DNA of 64,000 nucleotides from Takakia lepidozioides (GCA_030704615.1 CM060733.1:76360907-76424906), one strand, 5' to 3'; counted from the first letter of the stretch, positions 51,605 to 62,557 are shown. The notes: a model not told the origin generated them from the letters alone. Program-made: numbers and translations.

Positions 51605-53105
51605 CGTGCTTGCGGCACCGCATTTCCGTTCCACCTTCACATAGCTTAGTTGTTGAACGGAAATACGGTGCCGCATTTCCGTCCCACAGCTCCATGTATG
51701 AGATACAAAAGGGAAATGCGGCGCCGCATTTCCGTTCAGGAATGTCGAAACGTGCGATCCGGACGGAAATGCGGCACAGAATTTCAGTTCCCGTGGTTCA
51801 TGATTTTCAATCTGAACGGAAATGCGGTACCGCATTTCCGTTCCCCCTTCACATACCTTAGTTGATGAACGGAAATGTCGTGCCACATTTCCGTTCGGGA
51901 AAGTATAGAGGTCTCACCTGAACGGAAATGCGGTGCCGCATTTCCGGTCTGGAAAGTTTGAAGGTCTCACATGGATGGAAATGCTGCACCGCATTTCCGT
52001 CTCACAACTACAGGCCTCATATACAAAACGGAAATGCGGCGCCGCATTTCCGTTCTAGAATGTCGGAAGTTGCGACGCATTTCTGTTCCCGCTGTTGACG
52101 ATTTTCAGTCAGAACGGAAATGCGGTACCGCATTTCCGTTCTGTAGAGTACTCACGTTTGACCCTGGCGGAAATGCGGTGCCGCATTTTCGTTCCAAAGC
52201 TCTATGCCGCACATACAAAACGGAAATGCGGCGCCGCATTTCCGTTTTGGAATGTCGGAAGGTGCGACTCCGACGGAAATGTTGTACCGCATTTCAGTTC
52301 CGATGTTTCACAATTTTTCATAAGAACGGAAATGTGGTGCCGCATTTCCGTTCTGGAGAGTATGAAGGTCTCACCCGGGCGGAAATGCGGTGCTGCATTT
52401 CCGTTCAAACTTGTGAGGGAGGTGCGATTCGGATGGAAATGCGCTGCCGCATTTCAGTTCTGATGGTTCACGATTTACAGTCAGAACGGAAATGCGGTAC
52501 CGGATTTCCGTTGTGGATAGTATGAATGTCTGAAGCGGTCGGAATTGCGCTGTCTCAAGCGATCGGAATTGCACTCTTCTCCATGCATCAGATTCAAAAC
52601 GGAAATGCGGCGCCGCATTTCCGTTCTGGAATGTCGGAAAGTGCCACTCGGACGGAAATGCGGTGCCGCATTTCTGTTCCCGTTCTTCATAATTCTCAAT
52701 CAGAACGGAGATGCGGTACCGCATTTCCGTTATGCAGAGTATGAAGGTCTCACCCGGGCGGAAATTTGTTGCCGCATTTCCGTTCTGGAGTGTCGGAAAG
52801 TGCGACTCGGACGGAAATGCGGCGCCGCATTTCCGTTCTGGAATGTCGGAAAATGCGACTGGGACGGAAATGCACTGCCGCATTTCTATTCCCTTTGTTC
52901 ATGATTCTCAATCAGAACGGAAATGCGGTACCGCATTTCCGTTCCACCTTCACATACCGTGCTTGCTGGATGGAAATGCGTTACCGCATTTCCGTTCTGG
53001 AGAGTGTAAAGGTTTATGCTGGACGGAAACTCGGTGCCGCATTTCCGTCGCTCTGGTGCATGACCAAGATGCAATACGGAAATGCGGCGCCGTATTTCCG
53101 TCCAG
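51605..53105. repeat. 53-bp-periodic array of ~28 long palindromes
   Basis: About 28 copies of a palindrome up to 30 bp long (GAACGGAAATGCGGT followed by its own reverse complement in the best copies) occur at 51655, 51711, 51765, 51818, 51869, 51921, 51974, 52027, 52113, 52165, 52219, 52272, 52326, 52378, 52433, 52486, 52598, 52651, 52704, 52757, 52810, 52862, 52916, 52969, 53021 and 53075. The usual step is 52-54 bp. The ~25-bp spacers are not unique: they fall into about four recurring types, giving a higher-order unit near 212 bp. Centres co-vary with spacer type (GGCGCC, GGTGCC, GGTACC). It ends ~390 bp before the start codon of the transposase gene. Confidence 0.92.
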
Positions 53106-53490
53106 CAGCAATCGAAAGAATCACTCCGGAAGGAAATCTGAAACCTGACAGAATTGCGGCCAGTCTTGATGAGCACAACTAGGTTGTCTGACCGTTTTAA
53201 CTAAGAGTCCTGGCAGTTGTCAGTGCGAACGCTCCTGTCCGTACCGAGAATACTGTTGGATCCACCCTCAGGAGAAACTGTCAGGGGATGTTATTTCGTC
53301 GCCGAATCGGCCATCATTGTCTAACTTACTGGCTATGGAATCACACCTCCCACCTTCATGCATGTAGCTTGAAACTATACTTTCCACTTCATGTGCGACT
53401 TCCAATCGTCGATGGACTCCGCATGGTGCCTGTGAGCCTTCGTTTGTCGCTATACTGAACCTCGCACTTGCCAACTTCGTGCGGTGTTCG
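53106..53490 (+). promoter_or_regulatory. upstream region of the SWIM transposase gene
   Basis: This interval has no gene and no palindrome copy after the first ~50 bp. It would have to contain the promoter and 5' UTR. No TATA box is convincing. Confidence 0.35.
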
Positions 53491-55584
53491 ATGGCTCCGA
53501 ATTCCTACGCTATAGTTTGCTGTCCTCCGCAACTTGGGAGAGCCTGGATCCCAAACGAGGGAGGACTTTGCAGAGTGACGGAAACTTACCTTTGTTCTAA
53601 ATTCAAGCTCAAACCGGGCACAGTTTACTTGGAAGAAGAAAGGAAGGATGTTCCTGGACAGGTTGACGAGACCATTGTCGTGCTAGGTAACGACGGAGGT
53701 TGCGGAATCGAATGGCACGTACCCCCATCAGACACCATCCTATACCGAGCTGTGGGAATGCCCATTCCCTTTCCGAATCAGTCGCTGCCCACACCATCCA
53801 CAAAGGAGTCCGGAAACCGACAGGCGGCCACTGCCAACAGAGAGGTATGCAACGATAATCATTCACGACCTGGACCGTCAAGACCCTCCATAGCTTCTCG
53901 TGTGGACGTATTCGACATTTCCGACGATGAAGATGAGTGCATTGAGGTCCCCATGTCCTCCACACGGTCGTTCAAATCCAACATGGACGTCTCTGCAGGT
54001 GCTACGCATGTACTCTCGAGCATAACTCCAACCCGGTCCATTGTGCAGCTCCTACGGCAACATCACCTCGATGGTTCTCGCTCCGAGCTGGCTGCTCTCG
54101 ACTATGCCAAATTTCCGGTCAGGAAGGTAACATATCTGCCTCCCGAAGTCAATGGCAATGTCATCTTCGAGTTTCCACCTGTCACTTCCTCAAACAAAGC
54201 CTCAGGGATGTTAACAGACATGGATCGAAAGCATGACGGACACCCCTGGTGTGTGACGAAGACCAGTAGCACGAAAATTGCTGATGGTGTTCGTGTACGA
54301 TACGTCCTCTGTGCGGGGAAGCTGAGGTGCCTGAATCCCGCCTACTTCCACTTTCTTTCCAAAGGAGGGCGTGGAAACGAGACGGATTGGACTGGCACAA
54401 CGCATCATCCATTCATTGTCTCCAGCCAAGCTCCTGCGGGTACTTTCAAGTGCGCCCATTGCAAAGAACCACCGACGTGCATGTCCATGTGCAGAGCCAA
54501 GCAATATTACGTTATCCATTTGCTCCCGGACTTGACTAGAGCTTGCATACACGTTGGGGTCCACTGCCACCCCTTGGCGAGAGGCAACATGCGTGAGGCT
54601 GTGCAGGAAGCACACGACATCATAAAAGAGGAGGTGAAATTGAGCCCCGGAGCAAGACCAAAGCAGATTCAGCTGAAGGCAGCCCACAAGATTGCTCTTG
54701 GAAAAATCATGTCTGAAGATGGTTCAGACCGAGTGCCCTTGAACGAAAAGGAGATGCTTGACCTGTTGGAGTCCGTCTCGCACGTTTGTAGTCCGAATGT
54801 GCGGAATCACATCGTATCTTGCAAGCAGGAGTTAGGCCGGGGGTCGGACATGCACTCAATCCTGGAGGTGAAACGAATGACTGGATATGACTACATCCAA
54901 GGTAGCAGGTTTCCAGGGCAAGACAGCGAATCTGATCGTTGTTACATTTTTAAAATGTCGACGTGTGGGCCTGGGAGTGGAGTCGACTTGGTCACTCGCA
55001 TGACAACTGGAAACCTGTCGAATGCTTGGGTGATGTTTGATCACATCAAGCGAATTACAAACCATCAGTGGGTGACTATGGGTGCGCATGTTTATGACTA
55101 TCACTCCAAGAGGCTCATGACGATTGCAATCTGCGAGATGAAAGGGGAGGACACACAGTCGGAGATGCATCTGTGGGAGGGCATAAACGAGCAGATGGCA
55201 AGGGCGGGATTGCCAGAGCCCAATTTCAGGGGATTCATGGCAGACAACGCTCAGGCCAACTGGGCAGCGGTGCGGTGTGTGTACGGTGAGGACCCCAATG
55301 TGCCAATGGAGGGGAAAGAGAGATCATGTGGATTCCATTGGATGCAGAGTCTGTCCCACTACACTACCAAATTTGTTGCTAGCTCATTCCAGGTTGAACA
55401 CCGTGTCCTTTGTACAGCGTGGAAGGATGCACCCACATTTGATGACGTGGAGGTTAAGTTTGCTATCATCGAGGCTTGGTGGAACACGTCAGGTGCAGTG
55501 GAGACAACCAATCTGGGAGCCTTGCACAGCTGGTTGGGGTGGTGGCATTTCTGGTATCGACAGTTCGGACAGTACATGCGGGAG
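53491..55584 (+). CDS. SWIM-type DDE transposase, exon 1
   Basis: ATG at 53491 (MAPNSYAIVCCPPQLG) opens 698 codons without a stop; the frame reaches 12 bases further up only through a GTG. The first ~270 residues are family-specific, with an acidic SUMO-interacting-like patch (VDVFDISDDEDECIEV) and MDRKHDGHPWCVTKTS. Then CKEPPTCMSMCRAK, a helical segment, and the presumed RNase-H-like core: MTGYDYIQGSRFPGQ, WVTMGAHVYDYHSKRLMTIA, NFRGFMADNAQANWAAVR and RSCGFHWMQSL. GFMADNAQANW resembles the second catalytic aspartate of MULE/FAR1-like transposases, and CGFHW their C..H insertion. It ends CGGGAG|GTATGA in phase 0. Assignment to the MULE-like group is by motif only; a KDZ-type relative is possible. 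Confidence 0.75.
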
Positions 55585-55667
55585 GTATGATGCTGTCATT
55601 TTCGTGCAATTCTCTTTCTATTACGGACTTTTCCATTGGTTCCTCACCATTGTCTGTGTCCTTGTAG

Positions 55668-57098
55668 GAGCGGTGCTTGGATTCCGACACGGACATGCCG
55701 AACACGAATATGGCAGAATCAGTGCACTCCTCCTGGCAAGCGTCTTCTGCCGCACATCTGGTGGACGTAGTGACGGCCACAACGGAGGACATCGACAGAG
55801 CAATCATGCAGCAAGCCACGTACTACAAGTTCCTGAGCGGGAAACAATGGGGCTTTGGGCCGGACAAGGAGGAATTGTTGGTGCGAACAGCTTCGAGGTC
55901 GAAGAATCCACTGAAATGGGCGACAACATTGCGAGAGAAGATCAAAGGGACGCCTCTGCACCACAGAGGTGAACACCTAGAGGGGGACGTCCGTACTCGC
56001 CTTGTGAGGCGGAGGATTGAAGAGGAACCCGGGTGCGAAGAGGATTCCTGGAGATCCAACAGGAACATTCGGACAGCACCTCGAGGGCCCGTCATGTTGC
56101 CGCACAATGTGTCTTCCAGCAGTGGAAGCCCAAGAAATTCCAGATCGCCATCGCCTTCAAGTGGGGATTCCGTGCGAGAAATTCCCACCGTTCGCTTGCC
56201 CCAGATTCCGCCCCCTGTTATGCAGTATGGCCAAGCCATTGTGGAGACGACTGTGTCTGCGTCACAATGGAGAATTGCTCGCACAAAGCCGTCGTTTCGA
56301 GGTAGGTGTTCCGCAATTCGAGTGGATACACGGCAACGTTGTTTAGAGATGATAAGGAGGAATCCAGATGGTGTTGTCCCTGCTCCTACTTTTACAGGAA
56401 GATTTGTCCATGCAAAGTTTGCGGAGGCGACAACCACCCAGTTCTGGTTCTGTAGGCACGACATTATGACTTGCGTGTATGGAAAGCCCAAGTACGGCAT
56501 ACAAACAATGCCAGAGGCTCCCCCGGTGTGGCCGGTGGAACCAGGCTGCGATCTGAGTCAGGTTGAGGCCGACGCCCTTACCGCCGCAGGATTTCGGATG
56601 GTGCAGCGCACTGACGTCCCCAGACAACCATTTCCGCTTCCACAGCCTCCACCACCGACCCCTGTGAGAGCAAGAACAATGGGACCCGACAGCTCTAAGC
56701 ATCCTACACACCGTTGGGGGAAACCAAAGAGGCGGCGACCTCCCTCAAAAGTGAACAAGACGAGGATGGGGAATGCACTTCGGATGAACTGTACAATCCA
56801 GAGCTCGACAGAAGTGCCCCCACCAGGCTTCGGGCATGTGTATCAGATGGCCACGGCAAGCTCAGCTGTTCGCAATGAGGTGTACACCATCACCATTTCA
56901 GAATTACCCACCTGCAATTGCACCGACTTTCAGATCATGGCGAACAAGGGGGCATCATACTGCCCTTGCAAGCATCTATACTACATGTACCTAAAGAGAC
57001 TCCGGTGTAATTCCACAACTCATCACTTCATACATGCACCAGGGTTGAGCCCCCAAGAGGTGCACACTCTTCTGAATATGGATCCAGGGGACCAGTGA
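55668..57098 (+). CDS. SWIM-type DDE transposase, exon 2
   Basis: After an 83-nt intron (55585-55667, ending TTGTAG), exon 2 continues in phase 0 as ERCLDSDTDMPNTNMAESVH. It includes a helical region (LVDVVTATTEDIDRAIMQQ, QWGFGPDKEELLVRTASRSK), a Ser/Pro-rich linker, a cysteine-containing module (GRCSAIRVDTRQRCLEMIRR, QFWFCRHDIMTCVYGKPKYG), a basic patch (GKPKRRRPPSKVNKTR) and the SWIM finger CNCTDF..YCPCKH near the end. The total protein is about 1174 residues. The intron position is conserved in the decayed copy at 60825-60911, which supports the model. Both exons are free of stops, so this copy could be active. Palindrome copies occur ~260 bp past the stop. Confidence 0.75.
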   Translation, partial: ERCLDSDTDMPNTNMAESVHSSWQASSAAHLVDVVTATTEDIDRAIMQQATYYKFLSGKQWGFGPDKEELLVRTASRSKNPLKWATTLREKIKGTPLHHRGEHLEGDVRTRLVRRRIEEEPGCEEDSWRSNRNIRTAPRGPVMLPHNVSSSSGSPRNSRSPSPSSGDSVREIPTVRLPQIPPPVMQYGQAIVETTVSASQWRIARTKPSFRGRCSAIRVDTRQRCLEMIRRNPDGVVPAPTFTGRFVHAKFAEATTTQFWFCRHDIMTCVYGKPKYGIQTMPEAPPVWPVEPGCDLSQVEADALTAAGFRMVQRTDVPRQPFPLPQPPPPTPVRARTMGPDSSKHPTHRWGKPKRRRPPSKVNKTRMGNALRMNCTIQSSTEVPPPGFGHVYQMATASSAVRNEVYTITISELPTCNCTDFQIMANKGASYCPCKHLYYMYLKRLRCNSTTHHFIHAPGLSPQEVHTLLNMDPGDQ

Positions 57099-57344
57099 CC
57101 TTGGCTTGCGGTCCCAACACAATGGTACGCCCATCCTTTTCGGATAGTAGAACTGTACTGCTGCAACTAGCTCTGACTCTGGCCACAGAAAGGTCCGACT
57201 TATGTCTTGCCTACCAGTAACATGTTTTGCTCGAACGTCGATAATACTATGTCATTCACTCGTGTTTCCACGTGCATGTATTTTTGTGTGTTGGAGGGTT
57301 CCTGTTTTTCTGCTCTCCCAAACTTTGCTTTCCTCATTCGACCC

Positions 57345-57475
57345 CCGGCAAGGAAATGCGGCGCCGCATTTCCAAGTAACGTCGTAGGTACTGGTAGATG
57401 CGGCAGTCAGCAACACCAAACCGCCCAGAAATTTCGCACGTGCGAACCCTAATGCGGCACCGCATTTCCTAGTTC
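57345..57475. repeat. palindrome copies downstream of the transposase gene
   Basis: GGAAATGCGGCGCCGCATTT with TCC at 57353-57375 is a perfect copy of the array palindrome. A second, AATGCGGCACCGCATTTCC, lies at about 57451-57470. They bracket the transposase gene together with the array upstream. Confidence 0.8.
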
Positions 57476-57499
57476 ACTTGCAAAACTTTCCCGCCAAAT

Positions 57500-57947
57500 A
57501 CTAGAAGATGATAGAATTGTGCAGACTCTATTGGTTCAGTCGCGGCAAAAGGGTCAGCTTCATTCCAATGTTAAGGCATGTAAAACCGCGGAATACTCTA
57601 TACAGGCCAGTATGCGACGTCCTTTTGCCGTGGTATACTGGATTTGTCGTTGCACGGTCACTCATTTCCATGAGCGGATCTAAAAAACCATGAGCGGAGT
57701 TGTTACTGACGACATATCTTTGCCGCATTACAGGATCCGTAACTTCCAAAAACGGCAAGGTCAAATATAAAACTATTATTTTAGTACTTGTTTAATCAGC
57801 CGCATTTCCAAATTTGGAGGAGTCCGCTCATGAAATCCGCGTGTCTTAGACTTCGGCTCACCGCTCATGCGGCTCATGCGGCTCATGGCTCATGGCTCAT
57901 GGTTTCTGCTCATGAAATAGTAAACCTCGCGCAAGTCAGCTCAAGAA
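57500..57947. repeat. ATGAGC-rich segment ending in a Harbinger-like terminus
   Basis: Repeated GCTCATG(C/G)G units at 57826-57910 end in GCTCATGAAATAG (57908-57920) followed by TAA. Inverted, this is CTATTTCATGAGC preceded by TTA, matching 58634-58650. I see no gene from 57100 to 57947. Confidence 0.45.
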
Positions 57948-58295
57948 AGATGGCTATGGATTGAGGACTATTGCTGGAGCCACGGGGCTGAGAAAAGCGC
58001 GCAACAGTGTCAGGACAAGTGGGAGTCACTAGCATCCGAGTTCAAGAAGGTGTGTACTTACGAAAGGATCAATCCAGGCGGGGTTAAATCGTACTGGCAA
58101 CAATCCCATGAGGAGAGAAAGAACAATAGATTGCCTGCCAATTTCCGTAAGGAGGTCTTCCACACCATGTCCGGCCGGTATGGACGGAATAAAACTCTTG
58201 ACCCTGGGGAGCTTGCTGTGGACACGTATGCAACTCTGCAGCCTGCAGGTCACCGCCACTCTTTGAATTCATCCTCTTCCTTCACCATGCTGTAA
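57948..58295 (+). pseudogene. Myb/SANT-like DNA-binding domain fragment
   Basis: The frame reads WLWIEDYCWSHGAEKSAQQC, QDKWESLASEFKKVCTYERI, NPGGVKSYWQQSHEERKNN and LPANFRKEVFHTMSGRYGRN. The three spaced tryptophans and the WxxLAxEFKKVxxYE..GxxSYW..xxxxRKxxxLPxxF pattern are those of plant Myb/SANT-like (trihelix-related) DNA-binding domains, often encoded by PIF/Harbinger elements or their domesticated kin. The start is not seen. About 100 bp beyond its end a plausible further exon (58398-58580, one internal TAG, ending CAG|TAAGTT) reads LYTVNGNQMVMLEKAGCGH. Confidence 0.55.
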
Positions 58296-58637
58296 CTTCC
58301 TCTTTGTGTTGTGGTGAAATGCAAGGCTTTTGTACACCTAATTTACAGGCGAGAAAATCTTAAAACGACTCCCAGTAGGACGTGAGAGATATTCTGGGAG
58401 ATGATCTGATTGAATGGGTCCCCCTTACAACAACTGTTGGTAGAGTGTTCTAGCCCTTTGTTGTCCTCGAGCAAATGCACTATAACATATGTCTAGAACG
58501 CCACAATCTGTACACGGTGAATGGGAACCAGATGGTTATGTTGGAGAAGGCCGGTTGTGGTCACACTGTGACTCAGTAAGTTCATACCAAGATTTATATG
58601 TTACTGTGGGTGTAAGTGTAGAATGGTGGGAGGTTAG

Positions 58638-58830
58638 CTATTTCATGAGCATGAGCGGCATGAGCGGAGTAGCAAGACAATCGGTTTTCATGAGCAGAAG
58701 TACAAATTCTGGATTTTTTTTTAAAACATTATTTTAATAGAATGTGTCAGAAAAAAAAAACCAATATATTATTCATTTTTCGAAGGGAAAATTGTAGTTT
58801 TGAGATCCGTGCTCATGATATTTCGTCTTC
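58638..58830. mobile_element. possible small Harbinger-like element
   Basis: TTA precedes (G)CTATTTCATGAGC at 58634-58650, followed by ATGAGCGGCATGAGCGG. An imperfect inverted end (GCTCATGATATTTCG) lies at 58810-58824. It has no coding capacity. Three-base TTA/TAA targets fit PIF/Harbinger. The ends are imperfect. Confidence 0.3.
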
Positions 58831-58854
58831 CACTCATGCGAATTCCGAGCGACA

Positions 58855-59255
58855 TCTGCAAAAATGGCGCCGAATTTCGCGGCAATAGGGTCCGCAACCG
58901 GAAAACTCTCCGACATTTTTCGCGGTAGTAGGTGTCTCCGGCGAAAAATGGTGCCGAATTTTGCGGCTATAGGTCCCGACATGACAGGTGTGTAAGCCCA
59001 AAATTTTGAAATGTGGTGCCGATTTTCGGTACATGGTGCCGGAGATTGCACAGATGTTGGGCAATTCTGGGCCATGTAACTAGAAATTCGGCGCCATTTT
59101 TCCAGACATGGTTCCCGTGCATGTTGGGACTTAGCTAGTTTTCGGCCCAAAACAGGGAAATTTGGCGCCATTTTTCCAGACATTAGTGCATGTTGGGATT
59201 TAGTCAGTTTTCGGCCCAAAATAGGGAAATTCGGCGCCATTTTTCCAGAAATAGC
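58855..59255. repeat. second palindromic array with GGCGCC core
   Basis: At least six copies of a motif AAAATGGCGCCGAATTT (orientation varies), at about 58861, 58947, 59008, 59084, 59159 and 59223, are each joined to TTTTCCAGACAT or GCGGCAATAGG-type flanks. The core is shared with the 51.6-kb array but the flanks differ. Confidence 0.7.
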
Positions 59256-59405
59256 CCCACAACTGCTACTGTTGGAACTCAGTTTTCTGGAATATTGCCT
59301 ATCTCATTCCAGGAGTTTTGGGTGCATTTCATTACACTGCAAAACAAAGTCTAATGCATCAAAATGCAATTGAAAATATTCATATGGTGGATTCCCTTTG
59401 CCCCA

Positions 59406-60824
59406 TCAATGATTTCTGGAATTCCTAAGGAGGAGTTTGTGCAACTCGTTCACGCTCAACGCTGGTGCATGAATAAAGTCATCAATAGTCAAGTTCATCC
59501 TCAACCTCTTCAGGTAAATGTAATACAAATGCTTGCACGGATAATACTTTGAATCCTTCTTTGCTTCCACCAACGAGAAGTCCGTACAATTGCAAGTCGG
59601 CTCCACTCCAATCGTAATTGTGTATACGTCGTCGCGTACAGCCGAGCCGGCCGTTGCCATCCGATAAACATGCCCAAGGCCGGGTAGGGGTACGTCCACG
59701 GTGCTCTGAATAGTGCAAGCCATCCCAAGAGCATTGGCAATCCGAGTCTCATTCAACTTGTTGGGAGGGTGTCGTCTCTTCACTCTTCCGAATCGCATTG
59801 TGGGATGTGCAAAATTGTCCAATCCGTCTCTATTGGACCGAGAAGTCTGCAATGGCTGGGTCTAAGGAACTAGAAATGCGTGGGTCGGGACGTCTGTGCG
59901 TTGCACCATTCAAAATCCTGCTGCAGATAGAGCATCCGCCTCATTCTGAGAGAGGTTGCAACCCGGTGCAACAGGCCAGACGCACGGAGACTCCGGCATT
60001 CCTTGAATCCCGTACTTGGGCTTGCCAAATACACAGGTCATTATGTCGTGCCTACAAAACCAAAACGTCTGCGTTGTGGTGTGAGCAAATGTGGGAGTCA
60101 CAAATCTGCCGCTGAAACAAGGTGCAAGTACAGCACCATGTGGGTTCCTCCGAATCATCTCACCACAGCGTGCTCTCGTATCCACCCGGATGGCGCAACA
60201 CTTCCCTCGAAATGCCGACAATGTCCTTGCAATTCTCCACTGTGACTTTGACACTCTTGTCTCCACAATGGGAATGTTGTACTGCTTTACTACAGATGGC
60301 TCGTTATGTTCCCTGGGCACGTGACATGTGCTCAAAGGAGATGACGATCTTGAACGTGCAGGACTTGCGGTGCTCGACGAGACCTCCTCGGGCAACATCA
60401 CGGGACCATGAGGGAGCGTGCGAATATTCTTGTCAGCTCGCCATGAATCATCTTCTCCGCCAGGTGCCTCGTCAAGTCTTCGTCTCACTGGACGGGTGTG
60501 AACATCTCCTTCCAAGTGTTGGCCTCTTCGAAGCAATGGCGTGTCCCGAAGGCCCTTTCGCAAGGCGGCCGCCCACTTCCGAGGATTCTTCGATCTGGAG
60601 GCAGTCCGCATCAGCATTTCCTGCCTGTCCGGCCCCAAGCCCCACTGTTTCCCTTTTAAGAACTCGTTGTATCTGCATTGCTGCATAATTGACCTCATAA
60701 TGTCCTCCGTTGTGGCAGTGAGGATGTCCACCAAATGCGCCGCAGAGGAGGCACGCTAGGAAGAATGCACTGATTCGGCCATGTTTGTCGTCGGCATGTC
60801 GGTGTCGGAGTCTAGACACATTTC
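59406..60824 (-). pseudogene. SWIM-type transposase copy 2, exon 2
   Basis: The inverted copy of 55668-57098. It begins after GTGCAG (acceptor) as EMCLDSDTDMPTTNMAESVH and keeps LVDILTATTEDIMRSIMQQ, QWGLGPDRQEMLMRTASRSK, GKCCAIRVDTRARCGEMIRR, FWFCRHDIMTCVFGKPKYG and the SWIM finger CNCTDF..CKH. In-frame stops: TAG after ESVHSS (Trp codon in copy 1), TGA before MVQRTDV (Arg codon in copy 1) and TAG further on. It is about three-quarters identical to copy 1 at protein level by eye. Confidence 0.85.
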
Positions 60825-60911
60825 CTGCACATGCACATGTTGAGGTTACAAGCAAGTTACAAATAATGGGTAGCATAATATTCAACGGGACGCGAATTCG
60901 TCCAACTTCAC

Positions 60912-61875
60912 CTCCCGCATATAGTCACCAAACTGGAGGAAACGATAATGCCACCATGCTAGCCAACTGACCATTGCTCCCTCGTCTGATTTCTTTACAG
61001 CACCTGACAATGTCCACCAAGCCCGTATACATGCAAACTGTGTCTCTGCATCATCCAAAGTGGGAGCACGCTTCCACGCAAGACACATGAAACGGTGCTC
61101 CTCTCTGAAATATGACGCCACAAGCCTGGTTGTGTACTGCGACAAGCTCTGCAGAAAATGGAACCCACAAGATCTCTCATTGCCTTCCATCGGAAAATTG
61201 GGGTCTTGCCCATACACCCTTCGGATGGCAGCCCAATTTGCTTGTGCGTTGTCCGCCATGAAACCACGGAAATTGGGAGGGGGCAATCCCGCCCTGCCCA
61301 TCTGTTCATTTATTCCCTGCCAAAGAAGCATCTCCGATTGTGTGTCCTCTCCTTTTATCTCACAAATAGCAATTGTCATTAGCATCATGCAGTGGGTGTC
61401 GTAGACATGTGCACCCATTGTCACCCACTGGTGATTTGTAATTTGCTTGATATGGTCGAACATGACCCAACTGTTTGACAAGTCCCCACTCGTAATCCGG
61501 TCAACCAGTTTGACGCCGCTGCCAGGCCCACACGTTGACATTTTGAATACAAAACAACAATCCGCCTCAGTCCCTTGTCCTGGAAACCTACTTCCATGAA
61601 TGTAGTCATATCCACATCGTCGCTTCACCTCCAGAATGGAGTGCTATCCGAACCACGCCCAATTTTCTGTTTGCATGAGACAATGTGGTTTCAAACATTC
61701 GGTGAACAGACGTGGGACACTGACTCCAGCAATGCCTCCATTTCCTTGTCATCGAGAGGAACTCTGTCGGAGCCGTCTTCCGACATAATTCTGGCCAATG
61801 CCATCTTATGGGCGGCCTGCAGCTGTATCTGTTTGGGTTTGGCACCAAGTCTCAACTTAACCTCCTCCTGAACGA
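60912..61875 (-). pseudogene. SWIM-type transposase copy 2, exon 1 (3' part)
   Basis: From 61628 it reads CGYDYIHGSRFPGQ, WVTMGAHVYDTHCMMLMTIA, NFRGFMADNAQANWAAIR, RSCGFHFLQSL and QFGDYMRE, ending at GAG|GTGAAG as in copy 1 (intron 60825-60911). Upstream to 61875 it continues as KQIQLQAAHKMALARIMSED with a TGA in place of an Arg codon after HVCSPNV and a frame change near 61640. The N-terminal ~350 residues are missing beyond 61875. Confidence 0.8.
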
Positions 61876-62557
61876 GCTGCCACTAGAAGCATTCGTGTCA
61901 TTTACGACTGGGGTATCGACTCATTTTGAGTCGTAAAAGTCAAAAAAATGGGATCGACTGGAAGTTACAAATGACTAGTTACAACAGACGTGGTAGTTGG
62001 GTTGGACATCCAATGATTGGAGTGGTAAAGGACGCAGACGCGCGAACAACTGCTCAGCGATTAATGCGATTAATGCGAAAGAACCACGTGGCGTAACCAG
62101 GCTGGCCGCCCGTGTGTCTGACCTTTTGGGCTGACTTTGACTTCTCCCTCCGGATGGGTGGACTGACTCACCGGGGCGCGGTTACACATAGACGCGGACG
62201 TGGATGCGGACGTGGACGCCGATGTGGTGGCGTCGCGACGAGCAGCAATGCTACCGCGTGGCCACGGGCCGAGGACGCCACGTCGCAGTCGGCCACATAA
62301 CTTGGAGTGTTGCATGTCATGTGGCAACAGCGACTGGCAATGTCAACTGCACAACTGCCGGCAGACGAATCCACGGGGATCACGTGGAGAGTGTGTGGGT
62401 CGACACGTGGCGTCGTCCCCATACAATGGCAATGAGGGGTGCGACTGCTAGTAGAAAGACGCAGAGTGGTTGTGCCCTCTCGGGACTTCTTTGGCCAATT
62501 CCGCTGCCACTCTGCTAGTTGGAGGCACTACACTAGGAGGGCGGCGCGGCCTGACCG
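61876..62557. other. no gene recognised
   Basis: GC-rich stretch with a short GGACGTGGATGC-type repeat at 62187-62225. Open frames on both strands have biased composition and no recognisable domain. Confidence 0.4.

Noticed and set aside
51605..53105. CRISPR-like appearance: palindromic repeats with ~25-bp spacers
   Set aside because: The spacers are not unique but fall into a few recurrent types, repeats vary, there are no cas genes, and the surroundings are plant nuclear DNA.
51565..53182. Overlapping open frames on both strands reading KCGTAFPF / MRRRISVPE repeats
   Set aside because: They simply translate the palindrome array in every frame; both strands give similar peptides because the unit is its own reverse complement.
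53479..53490. Start of the transposase upstream of 53491
   Set aside because: The extra four codons begin with GTG, which is not a normal plant start. The first ATG is at 53491.
54182..54687. Minus-strand frames of 76-158 codons inside the transposase exon
   Set aside because: Antisense shadows of a longer, motif-bearing and splice-supported gene.
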